Source of the DNA: Trachythela sp. YZ-2020
Lineage: Eukaryota; Cnidaria; Anthozoa; Malacalcyonacea; Clavulariidae
DNA length: 64,000 bases
Direction: 5' to 3'
Assembly (NCBI GenBank): GCA_016169945.1
Contig: JADLSH010000193.1
Coordinates: 992,001 to 1,056,000, forward strand
The first letter of the stretch is position 1. Every line of letters starts with the position of its first letter. The notes beneath the pieces were generated by a model that saw nothing but the letters and a program-made list of their open reading frames with translations, searched no databases and was not told the DNA's origin. Positions 21,003 to 33,500 of this stretch are shown one piece after another. The position numbers and the translations under genes were made by a program.

Positions 21003-21505
21003 TCAAGTAATTTCTGTCGTCGGTGCATTTTCACTTCGGTTAGGCAATATAACTGTCGGAGGTCTTTCCGTTGTTGCGTAAGTTTCACTACTTGTTTCAC
21101 TACTTCCGGCCGAGTCCTCCCGTGCAATATTGTCCAACTTGTCGTATGGAACAAAAACCTGTCTGACATTATGTTGCATGACGTCATAAACATGGCGGCC
21201 AAATTCGTCAACATTCCCCCACGCGTTCCTAAGCCACTCAATAGCCAATGGTCGAATTAACTGAAGTCTGTCGTACCACGAGCTTCGCGAAGGTCGTGTG
21301 TTCATGTAATCTCTTCCGTAGGGCACAACTCCACGCGAGAGGCCTGGAACCGCGTCACCATCAATTGTCAGGTTTTGATATTTAGCACTAGTGCCAGTCT
21401 CTTGTGATGAACTCGCACCTTCCTCTGCAGTGTTGCTGCCCTGTAGCTGTTGAGCACCGCGGAAATGTTCAGGAGAGAAATTCAACAGGGCGTAATATGG
21501 AGATA
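21003..21505 (-). CDS. Gene B last exon: long tail rich in SH2-type motifs
   Basis: The exon follows aattctccag and encodes, across the junction, G-V-S-P-Y-Y-A-L-L-N-F and then about 155 residues to TAA. Tyrosine contexts are SPYYAL (ITIM-like), YQNL and YMNT (pYxN, Grb2-type), YDVM (pYxxM, PI3K-type), YDRL, YDKL and YATT. Ser/Thr/Glu-rich ends suggest disorder. The first 25 and last 20 residues match gene C's tail, while the middle segment of about 85 residues with most tyrosines is absent from C. Confidence 0.8.
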
Positions 21506-24500
21506 CTGGAGAATTTAAAAGGAAAGTCAGATTAGGTTGAGGATTTGGATTAGATTTAGGACTATGTAAAGGGTTAGGGTTAGGTTAGGATAAGGTTTAG
21601 AATTAGGGTAACGATTAAGGTTAGGATTAAGTTTAGGGTTAGGATTAGGTTTAGGATTAGGCTAAGGATTAGGATTATATCTAGGATTAAGTTAAGGGTT
21701 AGGATTAGGTTTAGGATTAGGGTTAGTATTAGGTTAAGGGATAGGATTAGGTTTAGGATTAGTATTAGGTTAGGATTAGGTTTAGAATTAGGTTTAAGTT
21801 AAGGGTTAGGATTAGGTTTAGGGTTAGGATTAACGTTAGGGTTAGGGTAAGGATTAGGTGAGATATAGAGTAGGATTAGGTTAACGATTAGGGTAAGGAT
21901 TAGGGTAAGCATTAGGGTTAGGATCAGGAATTGAATTGGTTTGAGGATAAGGATTAGGGTAGGGTTAGGATTAGAATTGGGATTAGGATTGCATTTAAAA
22001 ATGAGTTTGTTAATGTGGGAATTGACACGAATGAACGAATAAAATAAAGAAATGTATAAAAACTAAAAATCATATCAATAATGGACCTCACCTCCTCTTC
22101 GCCGTCGTCTTCGAAGAAGTAAAATAAAAACTGTAACTGCTACGACGAGCACAAAAACAGCAGCAGCAGCGGTGATACCAATCATCTGAGAGTCGAAGAC
22201 AACTGAAATTATTTAAAACACGAATGGATCGGAGATTCACTTCTTTTTGCTTCAAATATCGAATGTTTTATTTTGTCGCGACAACATTAGTAACAATTTC
22301 TTCTGGCTGCAGGCTGCATAATTGCTTGGATTCAATTCACCCTGTTAGTAATCACCAGCTATATTACTTTTGGAAATGAATGTAGTATCTATATCCAATT
22401 GAGACTTGTTATTTGTTTGTTCTTAGAAAGGAACCAACGTGTTTAGGTAACCATGACTGTATGAGTCAGGAAAATTCGTACTTTTGTCATACAAACAATA
22501 AACAAATATCATATGCTCGAGTAAACCCCGTAAATGAGTGCCTTCGCTCTTGGGGCGAACTATTCACAAAAAAATGCTTAAAACAATAAAAGGATTTAGT
22601 AACCTTTATATTCAAAAGTTTGCCAAATTACCATCACCTGACAGCTCGTTCAATTTTGGCAAAATTTTTAATAACACTCGTACTGTTAAATCCACATTTT
22701 ACTCGTTATTATAGATTATCATTGATAATAACCATTGAATATAGATCTTACCTGGACAAGGTTCCATCTCACATAATCGATTTTCTTGAGCCTCCCCCCG
22801 CTTGCTACAGTTCCCGCCATAATTTCCCGGAGGGTTGTCACACTGTCGCGTCCATATTTCAACACCTTGACCACACGTGACGCTGCATGGTGACGACTTT
22901 GTCCAGTTGCTATAGTTACCGTCGACTAAATTGAGATATGGGATAAGACAATGTGAGTAACTTTAACCACAATACATGGAAACAAGTACCAGACCTTGAT
23001 TTCACTAAAGAGAGTGATAGGGAGTGAGATGGACCAGATCCTGAAAATTATAGCATCAGAGTGGAACGAGTGGTCCATAAACTCAGAAAAATTTTGATGT
23101 ATGTAAGAAACTTGTCTTGCGGGAAAACGCATCCCAAAAACAAGTATCTGTTTGTCTGCATTCATCAGAACCCTGTTCAATTGAAAAATTTTGTTCTAAC
23201 ATTTTCCAACTGAACTATTTCTCTGGAACAAAATAACAGAAGCTGAATCGCGCGAGAACGACAGCGGTTAGTGCATCCGTGCACGTGCCTTCCACCTCAT
23301 ATGCGACCAGGATTCAATTTCTGCATTATACAGCTGCTGATTATAATTTCATCAGTCGCATGTGAGCATGTGAGAGTGTTTTCAATGTGAATCAACAAAA
23401 CACTGCAGGGTTTCTTCGGTTTCCTCGTGTACTAATACTGGACGAATAAGGAAAGACACATGCAAGAATAATAATTTAGAATTGTTGGAGCTATCCAGCA
23501 TAGAAAATAATTTAAAATAAATGGCGCTGTTCAGTAGAAAGAAAGTTAGGATACCTCTTGTAGTAAAACTGGATCAATAAGGTACGATCCTCACGTGGTT
23601 TCCAGCAGGCAAAATTATAAACATATTTAGTTTGTTTATTTTAACATTTTTAGATCGGTGCCTGCCCATAGTACTTAATGTTTCAGTCTTACTTGGACAT
23701 GGCTTTCTGCTACAGTCCCTTAATTCAGTCGAGTTTCCAAGTTCACTGCAGTTACGGCCCCCGTGTTTTGGTTCAGGATTATCACAAGAACGTCGCCATA
23801 TTTCTACTCCATCACCGCATGAAACATTGCATTGGATACTCCAAGTCCAGTTGCTATAACCACCGTTAACTATATAGATATAGATAACAAAAGTGTGAAT
23901 AGCTCAATTTCCGTTTGCTTTGTTATTTTTATTCTATTCTATATATGTTTGCTTTTATCAACTAGAAAAATCTTAACTAGAATGAGCATTTGAGCACAAG
24001 GGTATCCAAAGTTGTGAAGTTGTGAAAGGTATTTTGCTTATAACGTTTCTACAAAATTCACATTCCTAGTTACCTCCGGCAGGAGGTTATGTTTTCACGA
24101 GGGTTTGTTTGTGTGTTTGACTGTTAGCACGATAACTCAAGAATATCAAACATTTTTAATACGCCATAGGCCAAGAACACATCGATTGAATATTGGTTCA
24201 ATGTGAATGGAAATTGGATGAGAAATTCACAAACGCTTGTCTTGCTTCCCGAGCTGAAAAGAATTGAATGCGTAATTAGTGCATGAATAATTTATGCATG
24301 ATTACTTACTGGCGGAGGTATGTAGTCTCTGAGTGCCCTCCAGTTAGTGTCTCTACAAATTTTCGTATTAAAATGTTTGATAGTTTTTAGTTATCGTGCT
24401 CACAGACAAAACAAACACAGACACATAACCTCAAAGCTGGCGAAGGTAAAAATAGAAAGATGCCGAGAAAAAGGAATGTCGCTTTGTGCGAGTAATTTTT

Positions 24501-27500
24501 ATCAAAATAGACAAAAATAATTTACCAGGACAATGCTTTGCTAAACAAGGTCTGTACTCAATACGTTCTCCTAGATGACTGCAGTTTCTCCCACCATGCT
24601 TGGGCTCAGGATTGTTACACTCTCTTGTCCATATTTCAAAACCTTGACCACAAGTTACATTGCACATACAGTTTAATGACCAGTTGCCATAATTGCCATC
24701 AACTAAACCAGATAGTAAAACATTGAAGTTTCGTTAATGGTGTCTAGGAGTGGAAAACGAATCGTTTGCGCTTAAGAACGCAGCTCAGATACTTATTAAG
24801 GAGCCTCTAGCTGCGACAATATGGCCCATGTCTGAACACGGAGCACAGCTAAGGTGGAAGGAAGAAGAACCTGAGTACACAGGCAAACATCTCATATCTT
24901 GTCAATGTGTTCTTGTGACAGCCTTGTTTGTTCTCAACAGCTTGCAAACAAATCGTAACAATTGTTGTGTTCTGCATAAATTATGCATGTTTAGTAAATG
25001 TTCACGTGACTAGGAAGGAGTTCGGAAGCACATGTTTAGAGGAATATACCTGGATTGTATGAACGCTTACTTTGAGATTGTATTAATAAATACCACACTA
25101 TATAATATTGGCGACGAGGATAACACATTCGTAGTCTCTTCTGGCACACTTTGAAGCATTTTAGATCTGAAATACAACCTTTTGGTTCGGAAAATCATCG
25201 ATAAACAACAAATCAACAACCGACAATTGACACCATGAACTCATTGCCGAAATTTCCGACTTTTGACTACGACGTAGACAAGACAAACGCGGGGCCAAGA
25301 TGGGAAAAATACGTGAATCGCCTTGAAAACTTGTTCATTGGAATGAACCTTAAAGACGATACTCGGAAACGTGCCCTACTACTTCATTACGGGGGCGAAA
25401 CTGTTCACGATATCTACGAAGCGGAAAAAGGTAACAGCCTTGCTACGTATGACGAAACCAAGAAGGTATTGTTGGCATATTTTAAGCCTAAACGCAATAT
25501 TCAAATGGCAATATTTAACTTTCGAAGTTGCAAGCAAAAACCAAATCAATCTCTCGATGATTTTGTCACCGAACTGAGAAAACTCTCAAAAACTTGCGAA
25601 TTTCCGAACACGGATGCTGAAATTTTGTCTCAAGTTATTCAACACTGCCGTTCGTCACGACTACGAAAACGAGCCTTACGCGAGCCTGACAAGTCCCTAA
25701 CAGAAATTCTGGCGTTAGGAAGATCTCTAGAATTGGCAGATCAACAAGCCGCTACAATAGAGGACGAAACAGTCAATGCAATCGACCGCAACAAGTCGTG
25801 GAAAACACCTGCTAAACACAAACCGGAGACGCAAACTCCCAAGGACAAAAACCCAACAAGCTATCGCCCGAAGTTTCCAAATTCACAGAAAACATGCTGG
25901 AATTGTGGTGGTCAATATCCACATGACACAGTATGCCCAGCAAGAGGTAAAACTTGTAATTATTGTAAGAAACCCAACCATTTCAAAATTGTCTGTAATG
26001 AGTTGAAACGAAAACAGCAAGTAAAGATGGTATCTGATGACAAATCTGCAGAGACAGATTACAAATCTGCAGAGACAGATTCTGATGACAGTGACGACTA
26101 CTGTTACACCATAAACATGGAACCCGAAGTCGTAAATACAGTAAAGCACTCTTTGCCACAAGTGTCACTAAAACTTAACAATGTTAATACATCTCTACTG
26201 ATAGACACTGGTTCCACAGTAAATATTATTGATGAAGAAACCTATCAGAAATTAGGAAAACCCAAGTTACAGAAAAGTAAAGAACCCAACTTGTACCCCT
26301 ATGGCACCAGTAACCCTCTTTGTATACTCGGACAGTGTGAATTACTGATTGAAACAAAACACAAAATTCAGTGCCATAAATTCTTTGTCACAAAAGGAAA
26401 CCATGGATCTCTGATGGGTTATCAAACTGCACAAACACTAAACTTGGTCAAAATCCTTCAGAACATCAATGATCCTACTAGCAAATATCCTAACATTTTC
26501 AAAGGCATCGGTAAGCTAAAAGATACACAAGTTAAAATTCACATTGACGATTCTGTAAAACCAGTGGCTCAAAAACCTCGACGTGTACCTTTTCATCTTA
26601 GAGACAAAGTTGAACGGGAAATCGAGAAACTTTTAGATGAAGATATTATTGAAAAGGTTCATGGTGATCCCACCCCGTGGGTATCACCCATTGTCGTTGT
26701 CCCAAAGAAAGATTCTGAGCCCGTTCGTGTCTGTGTAGATATGCGAAAGGCAAATCAAGCAATAATTCGCGAAAGACATCAAATGCCTACCATTGAAGAA
26801 CTTACCTCAGATCTTAATGGGGGGAAAATTTTCAGTAAAATAGATCTTACATCAGGCTATCACCAACTAGAACTCACTCCTGAATCTCGGTCAATCACTA
26901 CCTTCAACACCCATGTTGGTTTATTCAGATACAAAAGATTGAACTTTGGGATATCTTCTGCCTCCGAAATATTCCAAGAAACAATTCGTAATGTCATACA
27001 GGACATACTCAATGCAAGAAACATCAGTGATGACATTATCATCTTTGGAACCACTCAAGAACAGCATGACAAAACCCTTGAAGCTGTTTTCAGACGTTTG
27101 CACGAGAAAGGACTGACCATCAACAAAAGTAAGTGCCTTTTTAATCAATCTACAATTAAGTTCTTTGGCCTGGTATTTGGTTCAGAAGGTGTTTCCCCAG
27201 ACCCCTGCAAAGTCGATTCCATCCAGCATGCAACCAAACCCACTAATGTTGGTGAAGTTAAAAGCTTCTTAGGAATGACAAACTACTGCTCTCGTTTCAT
27301 CAAAGATTATGCAACCATTTCAGAGCCGTTGCGGCGCCTAACAAAAACAAACACCCCTTGGTGTTGGTCAGATGAACAAGAGACCGCTTTTCTTTCCCTT
27401 AAAGATAGCTTAACAAGTAACTCAGTGATGAGATATTTCGACCCTCAAAAAGAACTCACAATTATTGTGGACGCAAGCCCAGTCGGACTAGGCGGCATTT

Positions 27501-30500
27501 TAACACAAGATAATTATGTACTTAGCTATGCCAGTCGAATCACGATAGAGTCAAACGGAGCGCGAAGCTCTAGCCATTGTTTGGGCTTGTGAACATTTTG
27601 ACATGTACACTAACGGTGCACACCATTTTACCGTAATAACTGATCACAAACCCCTCGAGAACATTTGGAAAAAGGCGAATCCCACACCCAGAATACAACG
27701 GTGGGGTCTACGATTACAACCTTACAAATTCACCATTTCCTACCAACCGGGCAGTACCAACCCAAGCGATTACTTATCACGACACCCAGAACCAAATGAC
27801 CAAACGCGCACTAAGACATCATTGCAAGAAAGAGTCGCAGAACAGTATGTTAACTTTCTTGCTATCACATCAACCCCACGGTCAATGACTTTAGATGACA
27901 TTAAGAATGAAACTAAAAAAGACAAAACTATGCAAAAAGTTATGTCGTTGGTTCGTTCATCTCGATGGCATGAAATCAAATCTATAAATGACCCCAACAT
28001 CGACATGAAAGAATTACAGTTGTTTTACAACGTGCGAGATGAGCTTGTCTGCCACACAGACAATATTTTATTGAGAAATAATCTCATCGTCATACCCTCT
28101 GCATTACGTCGTCAAGCCATTGACATTGCCCACGAAGGGCATCAAGGCATAAACCGCACAAAATCATTCATTAGATCAAAGATATGGTTCCCAAGAGTTG
28201 ATGAACAAGTTGAAGATATAATTAAGAGCTGTATAGCATGCCAAGCAGCAACATACACGAATACGTCTAACATGGAACCTCTTAAAATGTCAGATATGCC
28301 TGAGAAAGCATGGGAACACTTAAGTGCTGACTTTTGCGGACCTCTTCCCACAGGGGAATACCTGTTTGTTATCATTGACGAACATTCACGCTACCCCGTT
28401 GTAGAGATTGTCCAATCGGTCTCAGCCAATACGGTGATTCCAATCCTTGATAAAGTTATATCACAATTCGGATGCCCTAAAGTCATAAAAACTGACAATG
28501 GCGCCCCTTTCAACTCCCTCGCATTTGCAAACTATGCTAAATACATAGGCTTCATCCATCGCAAAATAACTCCCTTATGGCCAAGAGCGAATGCCTAAGC
28601 AGAATCCTTCAATAAACCCCTAATGAAGTCCATCCGAACAGCGCGCCTTGAAGGCAAGAATTGGCGTCAAGAAATGCATAAATTCCTTAGACAATACCGA
28701 TCCACACCCCACCCAGCAACAAAGTTCCCTCCATTCCAACTTCTATTTGGCCGAATTCCACGAACAAAACTTCCCGAAATTTCAAACAAGGCTGACCCAG
28801 AACCCGCTGCAACAACGCAAGCTAAACTGAACGACAAGTCTGCCAAAGCCAAAGCGAAACAATATGCTGATCGTCGAAACAAAGCAAAGAAAAAAGATTT
28901 CAAGGTCGGAGATAAGGTTTTAGTCAAAAGTGAGAAGATGGGTAACAAGTTTACAACTCCATATCAACCCGAGCCTTATACTATCCAGACAAAGAAAGGA
29001 TCTATGCTTACAGCAGCCTCGAAAGACAGAGTTGTCACAAGAAATTCGTCGTTCTTCAAGAAAGTCTCAGATTCTACTGACTATGAACAAAAACAACATC
29101 ATCCAGACTCGGGAAGACCTTCAAGGAAGAAAACTATACCTAAATATTTGGAAAATTTTGTTAGAGATTATATGTTAACAAAAGAAAAACCTAGACAATT
29201 AAGCTAAGTTCTTATTTGTTAAAGAACAAAGCAGGACTCTATTGACCTGACTTTTATTCGAAAGGGGGGAGGGATGTTGTGTTCTGCATAAATTATGCAT
29301 GTTTAGTAAATGTTCACGTGACTAGGAAGGAGTTCGGAAGCACATGTTTAGAGGAATATACCTGGATTGTATGAACGCTTACTTTGAGATTGTATTAATA
29401 AATACCACACTATATAATAACAATGTTGTCATTTTATCAAGTTGCTACAAGGTTGATTCTCGATCACTACCTGTTAACAAGTTGTTGAATTGCATGACGA
29501 TAACAAGTTGTTGAAACAACTTGTAACAAGTCTGTTGAGTCAACAACTTTGCCGTTGACAACTTGCCAATAAGCTGGGAACATGCAGTGCGAACACATCC
29601 TGATAACCAGATGTTGAAACAGCATTGGAACAACTCTGCTCCAGGTTTGTTACAAGTTGTGCATTGTGTGTTGTATGTGTATAATTGAAACCTTCAAATG
29701 CTCGTTACAAACATGAAAGTTTCACATGAGAATAACAATTTTTTTATCCGTATATTTTCCTCCATATTTTCAAGCACTGTTAATAGAGACCTTAAGATTA
29801 TTAAACGATAACGACAAACCGTTAATAACGGTTTCACATTAGTCATATGCATGGTGTTGCAATGAAATCAATTTCCATATAATCTTAACTAAGCTTTAAT
29901 GAGGCCAGTTATCTCCAGACGAAGGACCTCGATCGAAACTTTCAAGTGTTTAAAATATTTCTCATGTAGTTCAAACCCAGACCAAGGCAGTTTATATTAT
30001 GACCATACCTGGTGTACATTTAGGGATACCACAGTACTCCCATCTCTTGCTCCTATCTGTAGTAAAACACCAAGGGCCTCGTCCTGAGTTCTGAGGATTT
30101 CGACAATAATTCTTGGCGTTATTTAATTCTGGATATGTCGTGTTCATGGTATGACGATGTGGACATTGTTCTGTCCATGACTGACACGGAATACCTGAGG
30201 TTGTGACAGATATGTTGCCATGGTAACTGCTCCCGTTTAAGTATAAACAATCTGTTGTGTGCGAAAAGATGATTGTTAGTCTCTCAGTAATTTTCTATGA
30301 CTTCTAAACTATTCTCCCTAGAGGTTCAGTATTAGGGCCATTTCATATGTTGGCCCAGTGTCACTACAAGAGGAAACCTAAACTACTTGACGGCTCTAAC
30401 AGTTGTATCTAAACTGTTCTTCTAAGATGTCCAGAAAGGGCCAAACCTTATATTGGTCCAGTGTTACTACAGAAGAAAACAAGAGCACACGAGGTGAAAA

Positions 30501-33500
30501 TCTTCGGTGTTTCGTAGAGTAAAACTGAAAATACTCTTCTCACATGAGAATGAGACGAAACTCAGACCATGGCAAGATTCAAACTGCAGGCACATAGGTA
30601 GAAGGACACATCGAGACGCATGCACCAGCACCCACTACAAGTGCCCGTTCATGGCTAATTAGTCTCATTATACGTTAATTAGTCGCTTGGGCAGAAGCCC
30701 AATTTCTCCGATCATGGATCACGGATTTTGGATTGTCACAAAACACGCCCCGAGGGCTTCTGCGCTTGCTTAATATGCAAAATCTTACTTCCATCAAAAG
30801 GAGCAAGGTAAAATATATACAAATGTGTTTACGAAGCCGATTTTTCGCAATTACAAAGCATTTCCGAAAAATACACTAACTTCTTGGTGCGATCTTTGAA
30901 AGAAGGCGATGTGCTAATGTTTGGAGTGGAAATTGTATAGATTACGCTGAAAAATCGCCGAATATTACAAAGCCTTTAAAATCGCTAGCTATACGCATTT
31001 TAAAATTATACTACATGATATATTTTTTCTGCCAAGTGAGTTATACACAATAGTAATTTCCGTTTGCAAGATGATATCATGATACAATGCACTCAACATT
31101 GTTTAAACAAACGTTGTCATTTTCGTTTATCGGCTAAGATCCATTCTTTTGTTAAAACGACTAAAAATAGACGACATCGGCATTGTCTATAAAAATATGT
31201 GGAGCTGTATATTACTAAGGCTATACTTGCTAAATACATGTTCATTGAAAATCCATTGTTAATAACAGCTGAAATTATATGAAAATATTCCAATCTGTCA
31301 TAGTCCTCAAGTATATAATGTGTACATATTTATCATTTATAAAACAGCTTAATAAATCTACTATAATTATACATAAAACGATACTGTTGACTTTAAGAAA
31401 TGGATGTTAATGCTTTTATCCTAAGGTTATGTTATTCATCGTATCTCCAGCGATTTAGCGCTCCATAGAGCATCACTCTTGTTATTACAAATTCAATCTT
31501 GGCTTTTGTATTAAAAAACAAGCGTAATAAGTACCACAAAACTAACGTTTCACTATGTCGCTAGTAGCTTAACCCGTCTAACCACAGTCGGAAGTGATTA
31601 GTATTCAAAATGGCGTCGCGTGCGCACGGGTGTGCGCACGGTAGTAATTAGTATGCAAGCCGCCATATTGGAAAGTGACGTACCTTCTGAGGTTGCGTAA
31701 CCTAGAGGTTGCGCAACCTGGAGGTGACGTTTGAACCGAGTATTAGTATTCACGCCTGGAAGTAAGAATACTAATAGCGTTGCGTAACATAAAGCGTTGC
31801 ATAACATAAAGCGTTGCGTAACATAAAACGTTGCGTAACGTTTAAATACTAATAGTGTTGCGTAACATAAAGCGTTGCGTAACATCCATACCGACAGTAT
31901 AAACTGAGTGACGGCGCACGGTGTGTGCACTAAGATATGACGTCATATTACAGCATAAATACTTACGGGACATATTTAGCGAGTCCCGTAGAAGTACTCA
32001 TTTACGGGACCTTATTGCGGGACATATTTAACAGGTCCCGCTCGAAGGGACGCGTTGGGGACGTCTAGCGGGACATATTTAGGGCGTCCCGGGGTCCCGT
32101 TCGAAGGAATTACCAGCCATCTTTCTGCGGGCATAATTTCAGGGGTGTAGTGAAATTTTTTCGTGCGGGACTGTTTTTAAGGAAGTGTAGTTATTCCTGT
32201 GTATAATACGGGTAGTGTGCCCCGTTTAAGAAAAAAGTAACTGATCAAACAACTTGAATGGTGCAACTGCTTTATTTTAACACAATTAGCTATTACATTT
32301 TTAATTTGTAATTTATGAGTCAGTAGCATCTTCATCATCACCATCATCATCATCATAGTAATGTTGCCTGTCTTCTAGCAGACGCTTGAACTGATATTTT
32401 CTCTTTTATACTGCGGAATATAAAGCTTCGTCGCGGTCGAGGAAATCTATACGTCTATCAAATTATCTCTTGTCTGCATAATCTTCTGGTGAGTTGGATC
32501 TTTTTTCATGTGTGACATCCACATCAGCCGGTCTACATAAACATCTTCTAGTTCTTTTGTCAGTTTTGGAAGAAGTGCTGAAAACGATTGCCTCTTAGCC
32601 TTTTGCCTCGAAACCTTCATTATCAATACACGCAACGTTTTCTTGAAATTCATCCAAAAGTTGCAGTTTTGCTTCATGTATCAACGTTTGCCAGGGGTCA
32701 TAGTCTTCTCCATCTTCGCTGGTTTGGTGATCCCCGTCTTCGCTTTCCTCTTTGCTGTCATTTTCCTCGCTGTTCTCATTTTCTTCGCTGCTGCTCTCTT
32801 TTTATTCGCTGTTATATTCTTCCTCGTTATCATCATCACTATCGAAAATATCGCCGTTGTGATATTCAGAGGAGGTAGATGCCACTTCATCGAAATTATC
32901 CATTCTTGCTCTTTTTTCTCTGGGCATAATTTTCTCTGGTCTTCTTCATCTGCGCAAGATGGCTTGACGTTATTCAGATAAACACGTCTTTCTTCACTTG
33001 ATAACCGGTGAATGTCTGTCAAATGATTGGATAGTTTGCAAAGGTTTCTCTTTCCGCACAGAGGACAGTCTTTACGCGTTCGAGGCATGGAGCGAAATGA
33101 CTTCTCTTTTCAGGGTACATAGTTTATGTGATTATGTCGAACAAACACGTCCTTGAAAAAGCCTGTAGACGTGTCCTTACGTCCCCCGTAAGACTGTTCC
33201 ATGGCGATACCTATACATTTTGTCAAACGGAACCCCGGGACGTCGCTACGGTACGCATTTTAACGCGTCCCGACGTCCCGTAAGACTGTTCCATGGCAAG
33301 ACCTACACATTTTGTCAAACGGGAACCCGGGACGTCGCTACGGGACGCATTTTAACGCGTCCCGTAAGACTGTTCCATGGCAAGACCTGTACATTTTGTC
33401 AAACGGGACCCCGGGACGTCGCTACGGGACGCATCTTAACGCGTCCCGACGTCCCGTAAGACTGTTCCATGGCAAGACCTATACATTTTGTCAAACGGGA

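Larger units (their letters stand above)
24963..29419 (+). mobile_element. Ty3/Gypsy LTR retrotransposon, identical LTRs
   Basis: Two LTRs of 145 bp (24963-25107, 29275-29419) start TGTTGTGTTC, end TATATAATA and are identical over their whole length by eye. A 5-bp duplication ACAAT flanks the element (24958-24962, 29420-29424). TTGGCGACGAGGATAACAC follows the 5' LTR as primer-binding region, and AAAGGGGGGAGGGA precedes the 3' LTR as polypurine tract. Gag, protease, RT, RNase H and integrase lie in Gypsy order. The coding region has one frameshift (about 27555) and one in-frame stop (28596). It lies in the Kringle-TSP1 intron of gene B, opposite to the gene. Confidence 0.95.

Noticed and set aside
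32588..32981. Hydrophobic plus-strand frame (FAVIFLAVLIFFAAALFLFA)
   Set aside because: It is the antisense of the acidic D/E/S-rich part of the zinc-finger gene.
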